A stretch of DNA of 19,970 nucleotides from an uncultured Ruminococcus sp. (GTDB lineage: Bacteria > Bacillota > Clostridia > Oscillospirales > Ruminococcaceae): NCBI GenBank assembly GCA_937926145.1, contig CALANW010000132.1, positions 1 to 19,970 of the forward strand. The letters are read 5' to 3'. The notes below the pieces were generated by a model, which made no database searches, was not told the origin of the DNA, and saw only the letters and a list, made by a program, of their open reading frames with translations. This document shows positions 1-8,065 of the stretch, one piece after another. The position numbers and the translations under genes were made by a program. Positions within the stretch are counted from its first letter, which is position 1, and the number at the start of each line of letters is the position of its first letter.

Positions 1-159
1 ATACGGGCAGTCAAGCGAGGTCTGACTGTAAAAAGCAGCTCCGATGATATTGACCATTATCCTCAGATGTGCTTTGATGCTTGTCAGGACTTGCAGGATC
101 TGGCTAAACAATTAAGAGCTTTAAACAAAACAAAACAAAATAAGTGCTTCATTTTGTAG
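1..159 (+). CDS. C-terminal fragment of an unrecognised protein
   Basis: An open frame enters from the left edge in frame 1 and ends at TAG 157-159, giving the last 52 residues of a protein. The visible tail is mostly hydrophilic and probably helical, with Cys residues in a CFDACQDLQDLAKQL-like stretch and a Lys/Asn-rich end. I do not recognise the family. It is the only plus-strand gene left of the GH1 enzyme and converges on it; the hairpin at 267-297 lies between the two. That it is a real gene rests only on the open frame and its amino-acid composition. Confidence 0.45.
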   Translation: MRAVKRGLTVKSSSDDIDHYPQMCFDACQDLQDLAKQLRALNKTKQNKCFIL

Positions 160-266
160 CTGCTTAAAACAGTTTTATATTTGATTTGGGCACACATTTT
201 TCTGCATTTTATTGGTGCTTATTATTACAAATTTAAACACTATTTTCGGATTGTTTTAAAAACACA

Positions 267-297
267 AACGGGAAGTGCAATTTTTGTACTTCCCGTT
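267..297. terminator. Bidirectional rho-independent terminator
   Basis: A perfect 10-bp inverted repeat (AACGGGAAGT / ACTTCCCGTT) encloses an 11-nt loop. T-rich sequence follows on both strands: CGTTTTATT on plus, TTTGTGTTTTT on minus. It sits just past the stop of the leftward GH1 gene and downstream of the rightward fragment at 1-159, so it can end both transcripts. Confidence 0.8.
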
Positions 298-304
298 CGT
301 TTTA

Positions 305-1636
305 TTACAGATTTTCTCCGTTTTCTTCAATTATCTTTTTATACCAATAGCCCGAGTCCTTTATGATACGTTTCTGAGTAGAATAATCTATATATATAGT
401 TCCGAAGCGCTGGTTATATCCCTGCGCCCACTCAAAGTTATCAAGCAGAGACCACTGGAAATAGCCGTCGATCTCAACGCCGTCATCGGCTGATTGTTTC
501 AATTCAAGCAGATAACGGTTAAGATAGTCGATTCGGTTGGGGTCATGAACTTTTCCGTCAAGTGAAACAACATCGTGGCAGCTCATTCCGTTTTCTGTGA
601 TGATTATCGGCAGATCATATCTTTCATTATAGAATTTCGGTCCCCAGTACAATGCAGAGGGTGTTATAGGCCAGCCGATAAGCGTCCGTGCAAAGCCCTG
701 TTCGTTTCCAAGAACGCCTTTTTCGGCACTCACATATTTTCCGTTGTAGATATTCATACCGATGAAGTCGATAGGCTGATTTATAAGCTTCATATCCTCA
801 TCGGTTATCTCAGGCGCACCGCTGCCTTTGTAATTTGTTACCCAATGGGGATATTTTCCCTTTATCATTGCATCGGCCCAATAGGCATCGGAAAAGAGAA
901 AAGCATCATATTCGCTGGAAAAATAGCTTTCTCTTGCCGCATTGATATCACCGTCCGAAACAGGTATTGACGGGCAGGAAGCTGCAGAAAAGCCTATTGA
1001 GCATTTCTCACCTTTGCGAAGCTCTTTTACAGCACTTCCGTGGGCTTTCAGAATGTTGTGACCTATATGGAGAAGCTCACCCTTTGCAAGCTTATATCCG
1101 GGAGCATGAACGCCCTCATAATATCCGCATCCTGCAAATACCTGCGGCTCATTAAATGTAATAAAATGCTTTACACGATCACCGAAATTATCCTTGATTA
1201 TTCGAGCATACTCACCGAACCATTTGGGCGAATCATCATTGAGCCAGCCGCCTTTAAGATGCAGCGCATAGGGAAGATCCCAGTGATAAAGCGTTACATA
1301 CGGCTCTATTCCGTATTTCAGAAGCTCGTTTATAAGGTCATTGTAGAAGTCAATGCCCTTTTGATTTATCTCACCCGTTCCGTCAGGAAGTATCCTGCTC
1401 CATGCAATGGAAAATCTATATGCTTTCAGTCCAAGCTCCGACATAAGGCGGACATCTTCTTTATATCTGTGATAATGGTCACAGGCAATATCACCTGTGC
1501 TTTTATCGGTTATTTTTCCCTCTGTGTGAGTAAATTCGTCCCAGATGTTTCTGCCCTTACCGTCCTCGTCATAAGCGCCCTCTATCTGATATGAAGCGGT
1601 TGCCGCTCCCCATACAAATTCCTTTTTAAAACCCAT
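305..1636 (-). CDS. GH1 beta-glucosidase, cytoplasmic
   Basis: The 443-residue protein is full length for glycoside hydrolase family 1 and has no signal peptide. It would hydrolyse beta-linked gluco-oligosaccharides such as cellobiose to monosaccharides inside the cell. The family N-terminal signature FVWGAATASYQIEG is at residues 7-20. The acid/base is E163 in TFNEP and the nucleophile E348 in ITENG. The NFEW motif (E402) is the sugar-hydroxyl contact typical of beta-glucosidases rather than 6-phospho-beta-glucosidases. The frame is open further upstream, but ATG 1634-1636 is preferred because it begins the conserved fold and has AAAGGA 8 nt upstream. It is the last gene of a leftward run SBP1-AraC-GH1 and would process what SBP1 captures. 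Family assignment is firm; exact substrate is inferred. Confidence 0.95.
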   Translation of the reverse strand: MGFKKEFVWGAATASYQIEGAYDEDGKGRNIWDEFTHTEGKITDKSTGDIACDHYHRYKEDVRLMSELGLKAYRFSIAWSRILPDGTGEINQKGIDFYNDLINELLKYGIEPYVTLYHWDLPYALHLKGGWLNDDSPKWFGEYARIIKDNFGDRVKHFITFNEPQVFAGCGYYEGVHAPGYKLAKGELLHIGHNILKAHGSAVKELRKGEKCSIGFSAASCPSIPVSDGDINAARESYFSSEYDAFLFSDAYWADAMIKGKYPHWVTNYKGSGAPEITDEDMKLINQPIDFIGMNIYNGKYVSAEKGVLGNEQGFARTLIGWPITPSALYWGPKFYNERYDLPIIITENGMSCHDVVSLDGKVHDPNRIDYLNRYLLELKQSADDGVEIDGYFQWSLLDNFEWAQGYNQRFGTIYIDYSTQKRIIKDSGYWYKKIIEENGENL

Positions 1637-1657
1637 AAGAACAGTCCTTTCGTTATT

Positions 1658-1698
1658 TGCATAAAGCCGTTCTGTGAAAACACAAAACGGCTCATGCA
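1658..1698 (-). other. Intercistronic hairpin between araC-type gene and GH1 gene
   Basis: Nested inverted repeats TGCAT / ATGCA, AGCCGTT / AACGGCT and TGTG / CACA around an AAAA loop form a long imperfect stem in the 95-nt gap upstream of the GH1 ribosome binding site. No long T-run follows on the minus strand, so it is not a canonical terminator. It could stabilise or process the mRNA, or tune expression of GH1 relative to the regulator gene. Confidence 0.55.
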
Positions 1699-1731
1699 GG
1701 AGAAATATGAAAAATTTAAAGAAATGCAAAA

Positions 1732-2523
1732 TTATTTTTTACCGTCGGAAATACTTTGCCTGTATTCCGTCGGTGTCATATTCATTCGTGTCTTGAATTG
1801 GCGCATAAAATGCAGCTCGCATTTATATCCGCACATTTCCGATATCTGAGATATTGGCATATCTGTTGTTGAAAGCAGATATTTTGAATGCTCAATGCGG
1901 CTGCGGATAACATCATTCATAACGCTTATTCCAAAAACGTCCTTGTAAAGATGCTGAAAATACGATTTGCTCATAGTAAGCTGATGGGCAAGACCCTCAA
2001 CATTCCAGTCATGATATGGCTTATTGTATATTTTTGAGCGGAGAATAGACAGCTTATCATAGTATGAATCCGATTTTTCTTTCCCGACAGAGTGTATCTT
2101 TTCGCTTAGTTTCAGAAAAAACAGCTTCATATACAGCTCCACCGAATCCGTTTTGTACAGATTTGAAGAATAGTTTTCATAGCTCATATTTTTTATGATA
2201 AGTGACAGTCCGTTCAGGTCGCCTATGGGCATTACCGTATCGAACGGTATATCGAGAGCTTCCAAAAAGCCCATTTCATCATCGGAGATGCTGAAATGAA
2301 ACCAGTCGTTGGAGAAAGTAAGACCATACGCACGGTAAAGCTGTGGCGTTCCCTGCCTGAAGAGAATAAAAGAATCGGATTCGGTAACGATGTCCTTTCC
2401 GCAGAGAGTAAATACAGCCGGCGTTTTCAGCAGCAGAAGAAGATAATCTCCCGAACCTGTCGTACGCTGTATCACAAAATCGGCATCGTGAGTATGGTTA
2501 TATCCAATGTTATTGATCTTCAT
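1732..2523 (-). CDS. AraC-family transcriptional regulator
   Basis: This 263-residue protein has the classic AraC layout. The N-terminal ~150 residues look like a beta-rich sugar-sensing cupin. A C-terminal double helix-turn-helix spans about 175-257, with the family signature around CGYKCELHFMRQFKTRMNMTP (ISEMCGY...FMRQFK). It is probably a sugar-responsive activator. ATG 2521-2523 has a strong GGAGGTG ribosome binding site 6 nt upstream. It lies between SBP1 and GH1 on the same strand and has its own promoter (2554-2582), so it can be made at a basal level and also co-transcribed with SBP1. It is the best candidate to bind the paired 16-bp half-sites in the 3998-4331 region and upstream of the GH43 gene; that link is inference from proximity and site architecture. 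Confidence 0.9.
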   Translation of the reverse strand: MKINNIGYNHTHDADFVIQRTTGSGDYLLLLLKTPAVFTLCGKDIVTESDSFILFRQGTPQLYRAYGLTFSNDWFHFSISDDEMGFLEALDIPFDTVMPIGDLNGLSLIIKNMSYENYSSNLYKTDSVELYMKLFFLKLSEKIHSVGKEKSDSYYDKLSILRSKIYNKPYHDWNVEGLAHQLTMSKSYFQHLYKDVFGISVMNDVIRSRIEHSKYLLSTTDMPISQISEMCGYKCELHFMRQFKTRMNMTPTEYRQSISDGKK

Positions 2524-2553
2524 TTTTCACACCTCCGAACATTTTATGCTTTG

Positions 2554-2582
2554 ATTATATCATATTTTTCGGAAGAATTCAA
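2554..2582 (-). promoter_or_regulatory. Internal sigma-A-type promoter for the araC-type regulator
   Basis: The minus strand reads TTGAAT (2577-2582), a 17-bp spacer, then a perfect TATAAT (2554-2559). The -35 box overlaps the stop codon of SBP1 (2579-2581). No copy of the paired half-site lies at the equivalent upstream position, which suggests unregulated, basal transcription of the regulator and GH1. Confidence 0.65.
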
Positions 2583-3997
2583 TTCAAATTTGCAAGAGTT
2601 TCGTTCATTTCGTCAATATAGACCTGAACAGCATCATTGAGAGAATCACGGGTTGAATACCAGTCGGTTCCGTTATAGCTTGCGTCCTTTACGGGATTGA
2701 AAAGAAGGTCATAAACATCGCTGTTTACAGATGTGTAGAAATCCACCATAGGATGTTCATTGGTAAGCTGTGAAATGTAATTATCCATTGCGATCATTTC
2801 ATCTGTCCAATGGTAGTCTTCACGCATTTCAGCCTCATTTACTTCCTGAACGCTCTCGTCATTCTTTTCGATCAGCTTGCAGTTTACATACGCAGCAACA
2901 GCTTCGGGATTGGTCGCACCCTTGCAGAGAGCATAAGCGTCAACGCCGCCTGTTGCGGAAAGATACCACGCATCAGCGTTCTCATCTCTCGGCATAGGAG
3001 CAAACATAATATCATCGGGATCACCGAATGCAGAAAGGTCGGGTTCAAGGAGTTTCCAGCGTCCAACAGGATAAAACAGTGTCTTGCCTTCGCTTACTCT
3101 TTCGGGGAAATCATTCCAGTCATATTCGGAATATGGGAACATAACATCTGCCAGCTTCATTTCACGGAAAAGATTTTCAACTCTTTCAAGCTCCGAGCTC
3201 ATAAGATTGTTGACGATCTTGCCGTTCTCCATACCGATAATGGGCTTGCCTGTGGAAAGTATCATTGCAGGCTCGTACCACCAGCCTCCGACAGCGTATT
3301 TATCCTGCTCACGATCTGCGAAATCATAACACATTTCCTTGAATTTAGACCAGGTCCATTCGTTATTGTAAGCAAGCTCCGCAGGATCTTCCAGTCCGTT
3401 TGCCTCGATAGTCTTTTTGTTATAGATCATTACAAAGCCTGTATTGGTATAAACGCAGCTGAGATAGTGTTTTCCGTTAATGGAATTCATTTCATTTATG
3501 CTCTTGCAGCCCTCGCCCCACGCATCTGAATTGAAGTCTACGTAATCGTCCATAGGCTCAAACATTCCTGCTGAAACCTTTCCGGGGAAAATATCAAGGT
3601 CGCTGGCCGGGAACATATCGGGTGACTGACCGCCCAACACAAGTGTAGCAAGATCGTTGTATCTCGTTTCCCAAGTTGTAGGGATATATTCAATAGTTCC
3701 GCCGTATTTTGTCTGGAAAAGCTGGAGTGAGACGGGAACAGGCTTGCCCTCTGTAGGGTTTATATCCCAGAATGAGAGCCATTTGAGTGTACCGTTTTCA
3801 AGCTTATCCACATTAAGCTCTACCTGCTCAACTATCTGTGCGTGTTCCTCAGGCATCGTTGCTGTTGTTCCGGCTGTAGTGGGAAGTGTTGAAGCCTCCT
3901 GTGATTCATTTCCGCTGCTGCCGCAGCCTGCAAGTGATGATGCAGCAATAGCCATAGCAGATATAAGAGAAATTCTTTTTACGAGTTCTTTTTTCAT
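2579..3997 (-). CDS. ABC transporter sugar-binding lipoprotein (SBP1)
   Basis: The protein has 472 residues. A lipoprotein signal ends at lipobox SLAGC (Cys25), followed by a Ser/Thr/Glu-rich linker and then an extracellular solute-binding protein family 1 fold, typical of CUT1 oligosaccharide importers. Features include a KWLSFWDINP start of the mature fold, the TLVLGGQSPDMFPASD segment and many surface aromatic residues (WW, YEP) expected for sugar stacking. GAGGTGA precedes ATG 3995-3997 by about 7 nt. It heads the leftward SBP1-AraC-GH1 run and has a regulated promoter at 4055-4117. It is paralogous along its whole length to SBP2 (11778-13196), also 472 residues. No permease gene is adjacent, so its transport partners must be encoded elsewhere. 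The ligand is probably a beta-glucan or hemicellulose oligosaccharide. Confidence 0.92.
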   Translation of the reverse strand: MKKELVKRISLISAMAIAASSLAGCGSSGNESQEASTLPTTAGTTATMPEEHAQIVEQVELNVDKLENGTLKWLSFWDINPTEGKPVPVSLQLFQTKYGGTIEYIPTTWETRYNDLATLVLGGQSPDMFPASDLDIFPGKVSAGMFEPMDDYVDFNSDAWGEGCKSINEMNSINGKHYLSCVYTNTGFVMIYNKKTIEANGLEDPAELAYNNEWTWSKFKEMCYDFADREQDKYAVGGWWYEPAMILSTGKPIIGMENGKIVNNLMSSELERVENLFREMKLADVMFPYSEYDWNDFPERVSEGKTLFYPVGRWKLLEPDLSAFGDPDDIMFAPMPRDENADAWYLSATGGVDAYALCKGATNPEAVAAYVNCKLIEKNDESVQEVNEAEMREDYHWTDEMIAMDNYISQLTNEHPMVDFYTSVNSDVYDLLFNPVKDASYNGTDWYSTRDSLNDAVQVYIDEMNETLANLN

Positions 3998-4054
3998 GAT
4001 CGTTCACCTCATTGATATTTTAGAAGTTGTTACCGGTTCAAACCTTGTAACTTA

Positions 4055-4117
4055 ATCATAATCAAATCAAGAGGCTTTTACAATGATTTATTCTGCATTA
4101 TCACTGACATATCCTGC
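4055..4117 (-). promoter_or_regulatory. Activator-dependent promoter of SBP1
   Basis: On the minus strand: distal half-site 4117-4102, proximal half-site 4096-4081 (GCAGAATAAATCATTG), -35 TTGTAA (4083-4078), 17-bp spacer, -10 TATGAT (4060-4055). The final TTG of the proximal site is the TTG of the -35 box. The distal site starts 34 bp before the -35, exactly as at the GH51 and GH43 promoters. Confidence 0.7.
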
Positions 4118-4214
4118 TTTTTTAAATTTTATAGCAGCATATGTCAGTCATTTTGCAGGATATGTCAGTGCAGGATTTTTTTAAAAGCTTTTCATAGATG
4201 TGCAAATATCAAAA

Positions 4215-4277
4215 GCAGAATATGTCAGTGAATTAGCAGGATATGACATTGAAGATGCAAACACACTGATATATAAT
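4215..4277 (+). promoter_or_regulatory. Activator-dependent promoter of the GH51-GH5-GH5 operon
   Basis: Distal half-site 4215-4230 (GCAGAATATGTCAGTG), proximal half-site 4236-4251 (GCAGGATATGACATTG), -35 TTGAAG (4249-4254), 17-bp spacer, -10 TATAAT (4272-4277). The proximal site overlaps the -35 by three bases, a class II activator geometry. Confidence 0.75.
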
Positions 4278-4331
4278 TAAATCAGCATAAAAATGCGGTA
4301 ATACCAATATCTGAAAGGAATTTATTTACTT

Positions 4332-5819
4332 ATGAAAGCGGAGATAACAATATCAAAGGGAAATATAATAAGCAAGATAGATAACCGTATTTACGGTTCA
4401 TTTATTGAACATCTCGGAAGAGCTGTTTACGGCGGAATATATGAACCGACGCATAAAACAGCTGACAAAATGGGTTTTCGTACTGATGTTATGGAAATGG
4501 TGAAAAAGCTTGAAGTTCCCGTTGTAAGATACCCCGGAGGAAATTTTGTTTCGGGATATAACTGGGAGGACGGCACGGGAGATAAAGCAAAGCGTCCCCG
4601 AAAAATGGAGCTTGCCTGGCAGTCGATAGAAACGAATGAAGTCGGCATTGATGAATTTCAGGAATGGGCAAAGCGTGCAGGCAGTGAAATAATGATGGCT
4701 GTGAACCTTGGTACAAGAGGTGCTGATGCGGCAAGAAATCTTGTTGAATACTGCAACAGCGAGACTGATACCTATTATGCGGAGATGCGCCGCAAAAACG
4801 GTTTTGAAAAGCCATTCGGCATAAAGCTCTGGTGCCTTGGCAATGAAATGGACGGTCCTTGGCAGATATGCAGCAAAACTCCCTATGAATACGGCAGGAT
4901 AGCCTGCGAAACTGCCAAGCTTATGAAATGGACTGACCCATCTATAGAACTGGTAGCCTGCGGAAGCGCTCATATAAATATGCCTACCTTCGGAGAGTGG
5001 GAACGCACCGTTTTAAGGGAATGCTATGAATACGTTGACTATATCTCCCTGCACAATTATTACGGAAATCCCGATAATGACACAGCTAACTATCTTGCCT
5101 CCGCTGTTGATATGGACAGCTTTATTAAACAGGTAGCAGCTATATGCGATGAAGTAAAGCGTGAGAAAAAATCGGATAAAACTGTTAATCTTTCTTTTGA
5201 TGAATGGAATATCTGGTTTCACAGCAGCGAGCAAGACAAAAAAGTTGACAAGTGGCAGGTCGCTCCGCCGCTTCTTGAGGATATATACAACCTTGAGGAC
5301 GCAGTTGTTCTCGGAGATCTGCTCATCACTCTTTTAAACAACAGCGACAGGGTAAAGATAGCGTGCCTTGCACAGCTTGTAAATGTAATTGCTCCCATAA
5401 TGACCGAAACGGGAGGACGTGTATGGGCACAGACGATATTCTATCCATTTATGTACACATCTCATTACGGCAGAGGCACGGCTCTGAAAAATTTCTGCTG
5501 CTGCGATTCCTATGATACCTGCTCAAAGAAGAATGTACCGCTTATTGATTCCGCAGCTGTTATTTCAGATGATGAAAATGAGATAACAATTTTTGCGGTG
5601 AACCGATCTCTTGAAAGCGAATGCGAGCTTGATATCAGTCCTGCGGGATATGAAAAATACAAACCTTATTCTCACGTATCGCTTGAGGGCAGCGATCTTA
5701 AAGCTGTCAATACCGCCGATTCTCCCGAAAATGTCATTCCAACAGCCAAAAGTATAAATGATAAAATCATTCTGGCACCACATTCCTGGAATATGATAGT
5801 TTTGAAAAGAGGTCGTTGA
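4332..5819 (+). CDS. abfA: GH51 alpha-L-arabinofuranosidase, cytoplasmic
   Basis: The 495-residue protein is full length for GH51 and lacks a signal peptide. It would release L-arabinofuranose from arabino-oligosaccharides imported into the cytoplasm. The catalytic (beta/alpha)8 barrel covers about residues 1-380. It contains RYPGGNFVSGYNWEDG (66-81), acid/base E172 in CLGNEMDG and nucleophile E291 in SFDEWNIW, close to the positions known in Geobacillus AbfA (E175, E294). The C-terminal beta-domain covers the last ~110 residues. ATG 4332-4334 follows a GAAAGGA motif. It is the first gene of the rightward operon and ends 1 nt before the next start, indicating translational coupling to the GH5 enzyme. 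The family call is firm; side activity on cello- or xylo-oligosaccharides cannot be judged. Confidence 0.95.
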   Translation: MKAEITISKGNIISKIDNRIYGSFIEHLGRAVYGGIYEPTHKTADKMGFRTDVMEMVKKLEVPVVRYPGGNFVSGYNWEDGTGDKAKRPRKMELAWQSIETNEVGIDEFQEWAKRAGSEIMMAVNLGTRGADAARNLVEYCNSETDTYYAEMRRKNGFEKPFGIKLWCLGNEMDGPWQICSKTPYEYGRIACETAKLMKWTDPSIELVACGSAHINMPTFGEWERTVLRECYEYVDYISLHNYYGNPDNDTANYLASAVDMDSFIKQVAAICDEVKREKKSDKTVNLSFDEWNIWFHSSEQDKKVDKWQVAPPLLEDIYNLEDAVVLGDLLITLLNNSDRVKIACLAQLVNVIAPIMTETGGRVWAQTIFYPFMYTSHYGRGTALKNFCCCDSYDTCSKKNVPLIDSAAVISDDENEITIFAVNRSLESECELDISPAGYEKYKPYSHVSLEGSDLKAVNTADSPENVIPTAKSINDKIILAPHSWNMIVLKRGR

Positions 5820-5820
5820 T

Positions 5821-6831
5821 ATGAAAAGATTTGAAGGATATATGCGTGGAATAAATCTTGGAGGCTGGCTTTCCCAGTGTGCCGAATATTCCGAAGGACA
5901 TTACAGCAGTTTTATCACTGAAAATGATATAAAAACCATATCCGAATGGGGACTTGACCATATTCGTCTGCCCGTTGACTACAATGTTATTGAAGACGAA
6001 GATGGTCGTGTTCTTCCAAGCGGTTATAAGCACATTGATGACTGCATTGAATGGTGCGGCAAATATGGCCTTAATGTGATAATTGATCTGCACAAAACCA
6101 AGGGCTTTGCCTTTGACGATACCGCAGAAAACAATATTATGTTTGACAGCCACGAGCTTCAGAAGCGCTTTATCTCACTCTGGACAAATATCGCTGCACG
6201 TTACGGAAAGAATGGCAATGTTGTTTTTGAACCGCTCAATGAGGTATCGAAGATCGACAGCCGTAAATGGAATGCTCTTATCTCAAAATTGCTTTCGGCT
6301 ATCCGTCCACTTGCTCCTGATAAAAAAATAATCTTCGGAGGAACACATTGGAACAGCGTTCATACTCTGAAGCTTCTTGAAATTCCCGATGATAAAAATA
6401 TAGTTTACAATTTCCATTTTTACGAGCCGTTTCTTTTCACACATCAGCACGCATCATGGCTCTCTGCTGTTTCGGACATATCTATGAGATATCCGGGTAC
6501 AATGGAAATTTACCGCAAGACCTCCGAAAACATAGGCTGCTTCGGTTCGGGACTTAAAAACACCGACGAAATGGGTACTGAGTTTATGGATAAGCTTATT
6601 TCGGAAGCAGTCGATGCAGCCGTAAATGCCGATGTTCCTCTTTACTGCGGAGAATACGGCGTTATCGACCGAGCAGTCATAAGTGACACGGCAATATGGT
6701 TTGAGGATATCCACAGCAAATTTGAAAAATACGGCGTAGGAAGAGCTGCGTGGACTTACAAAGGCATTGATTTCGGAATAAGCGGCAGTCACTATGCTCC
6801 CTGTATTGAAAGAATAGTTAATGCCCTTTGA
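5821..6831 (+). CDS. GH5 endo-beta-glucanase, CelC-like, cytoplasmic
   Basis: The 336-residue protein has no signal peptide and strongly resembles Clostridium thermocellum CelC, a GH5 endoglucanase built as a single (beta/alpha)8 barrel. Shared hallmarks are GINLGGWLSQ (10-19), HIRLPVDY (47-54), acid/base E141 in EPLNE, NFHFYEPFLFTHQ (197-209), nucleophile E278 in YCGEYGVI and the C-terminal AAWTYKGIDFGI. A cytoplasmic location implies action on imported oligosaccharides. It starts 1 nt after the GH51 stop with AGAGG upstream. The 13267-14223 gene in this window is its paralog; this copy is longer mainly around residues 215-255. Exact linkage specificity (beta-1,4 versus mixed 1,3-1,4) is not readable from sequence. 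Confidence 0.93.
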   Translation: MKRFEGYMRGINLGGWLSQCAEYSEGHYSSFITENDIKTISEWGLDHIRLPVDYNVIEDEDGRVLPSGYKHIDDCIEWCGKYGLNVIIDLHKTKGFAFDDTAENNIMFDSHELQKRFISLWTNIAARYGKNGNVVFEPLNEVSKIDSRKWNALISKLLSAIRPLAPDKKIIFGGTHWNSVHTLKLLEIPDDKNIVYNFHFYEPFLFTHQHASWLSAVSDISMRYPGTMEIYRKTSENIGCFGSGLKNTDEMGTEFMDKLISEAVDAAVNADVPLYCGEYGVIDRAVISDTAIWFEDIHSKFEKYGVGRAAWTYKGIDFGISGSHYAPCIERIVNAL

Positions 6832-6850
6832 TTTGAAAGGAAAAGATAAT

Positions 6851-7989
6851 ATGAAAAAAGCATCAATATTAACAGCGGCAGTTATTTTGTCTATGACGCT
6901 GACAGCATGTAATGCAAAAAAGAAGAGGATACCCGTCCTCTCGGAGAAATGAGAGATATAACCGCTTCCGAACTTATTGCAGAAATGGACACAGGCTGGA
7001 ATCTCGGAAACACACTTGATGCAGAAGGTGGGGAAACAGGCTGGGGAAATCCCACCACTACCAAAGAAATGATAGATGAAGTGCATAATGCAGGCTTCAA
7101 TACTATCCGAATCCCGACCACCTGGGACGGTCATTTAGGAAATGCCCCCGACTATATAATAGATGAGCAGTGGATAAACCGTGTTGAAGAAGTCGTTGAT
7201 TATGCCCTCGAAGATGATATGTATGTTATCCTGAATATTCATCATGAGGACAACTGGCTGAAACCGCAGTATGACGGACTTGATGATGTCAAGGCAGAAT
7301 TATCAACGCTCTGGACACAGATCGCCGAGCATTTTGCGGATTACGGTGACCACCTTATTTTTGAGGGAATGAACGAACCCCGTATAAAGGGCGGCACAAA
7401 TGAATGGAACGGCGGCACGGAGGAAGGCAGAGATGCCCTTAATCAGCTTAATGACGTTTTTGTTAAGACCGTAAGAGCAACAGGCGGAAACAACGAGAAG
7501 CGCACACTTCTCATAACTACATTTGCAGCGCAGGCTATGCCCGTTGCCATTGAAAACCTTGCCGTTCCGGATGATAAATATGTGGGTGTTTCGATACACG
7601 CATACACGCCGTACCGTTTTACATACGATTCTCCCACCGAAAGTTGGAACGCTCTGTACTTCGATGATTCCTGTGCAGCTGAAATAGACACTCTTTTTGA
7701 AAATCTCAACAATACCTTTATCAGCAAGGGTATTCCCGTTATTATTACAGAATACGGCTCCGTGACCAAGATAATTGATAAGGACTGGTATCTCAACAAC
7801 GAAGAAGAGGTCGCAAAATGGGCATCATATTATATCAGTACAGCGGAAAAGTACGGTATTCCCTGCGTATGGTGGGATAACGGCTACCACACATCGGGCA
7901 ATGAGCTTTTCGGGCTTTTTGACCGAAAGAACCTCAGCTGGTATTCGCCAAAGGTAGTAGAGGCAATTATGGATTCATTGACAGACTGA
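6851..7989 (+). CDS. GH5 (subfamily 4-like) endoglucanase lipoprotein, frame-disrupted at A_AAA_AAG
   Basis: ATG 6851 (RBS GAAAGGAAAAG) opens a lipoprotein signal with lipobox LTAC (Cys20) but its frame stops at TGA 6950-6952 after 33 residues. The catalytic domain is in the -1 frame. Reading back one base at the A6G tract (6916-6922) gives one 379-residue protein: MKKASILTAAVILSMTLTAC...KKEEDTRP...GWNLGNTLDA. The barrel shows GWNLGNTLD, HHEDNW, acid/base in FEGMNEPR (E143 counted from the internal ATG) and nucleophile in ITEYG (E268, same count), typical of surface cellulases or xyloglucanases of GH5_4. An internal ATG at 6949 overlaps the TGA as ATGA and would yield a signal-less 346-residue enzyme. 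A lost A in the tract, real -1 frameshifting, or coupled reinitiation are all possible. The gene follows the CelC-like GH5 by 19 nt. Confidence 0.82.
6924..6941 (+). other. Small hairpin just after the A_AAA_AAG heptamer
   Basis: AGAGGA (6924-6929) pairs with TCCTCT (6936-6941), plus a possible T-G pair closing an ACCC loop. It begins 1 nt after the heptamer 6916-6922, which is closer than the 5-9 nt usual for a frameshift-stimulating stem-loop, so its relevance is uncertain. Confidence 0.35.
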
Positions 7990-8065
7990 TAATAACGTCA
8001 TTAGTCCGAACCGATATTATCGGTAAGCGTGAGCAAATATCACACTCCCCGAATCTATTTTCTAA

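Larger units (their letters stand above)
3998..4331. promoter_or_regulatory. Divergent control region with six AraC-type half-sites
   Basis: This 334-bp gap between divergent SBP1 and GH51 genes carries six copies of a 16-bp element with best form GCAGGATATGTCAGTG. On the minus strand: 4102-4117 (exact best form) and 4081-4096 (12/16). On the plus strand: 4134-4149, 4155-4170, 4215-4230 and 4236-4251. They form three tandem pairs, each with starts exactly 21 bp apart, i.e. two helical turns, as in AraC I1-I2 half-sites. Two pairs abut promoters; the 4134-4170 pair has no promoter next to it and looks like an auxiliary operator. Confidence 0.8.

Noticed and set aside
1637..1729. 31-residue N-terminal extension of the GH1 enzyme
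   Set aside because: It lies upstream of a clear ribosome binding site and runs through the intercistronic hairpin; GH1 homologs start at the GFKKEFVWG region.
4081..4251. CRISPR-like short repeats
   Set aside because: The repeats are 16 bp, occur in both orientations, with 5-bp gaps inside pairs and irregular gaps between them, and align to promoter boxes. They are operators, not an array.
8010..8024. ACCGAT-ATT-ATCGGT hairpin after the GH5 lipoprotein gene as a terminator
   Set aside because: The stem is only 6 bp with a 3-nt loop and no T-run follows on either strand.
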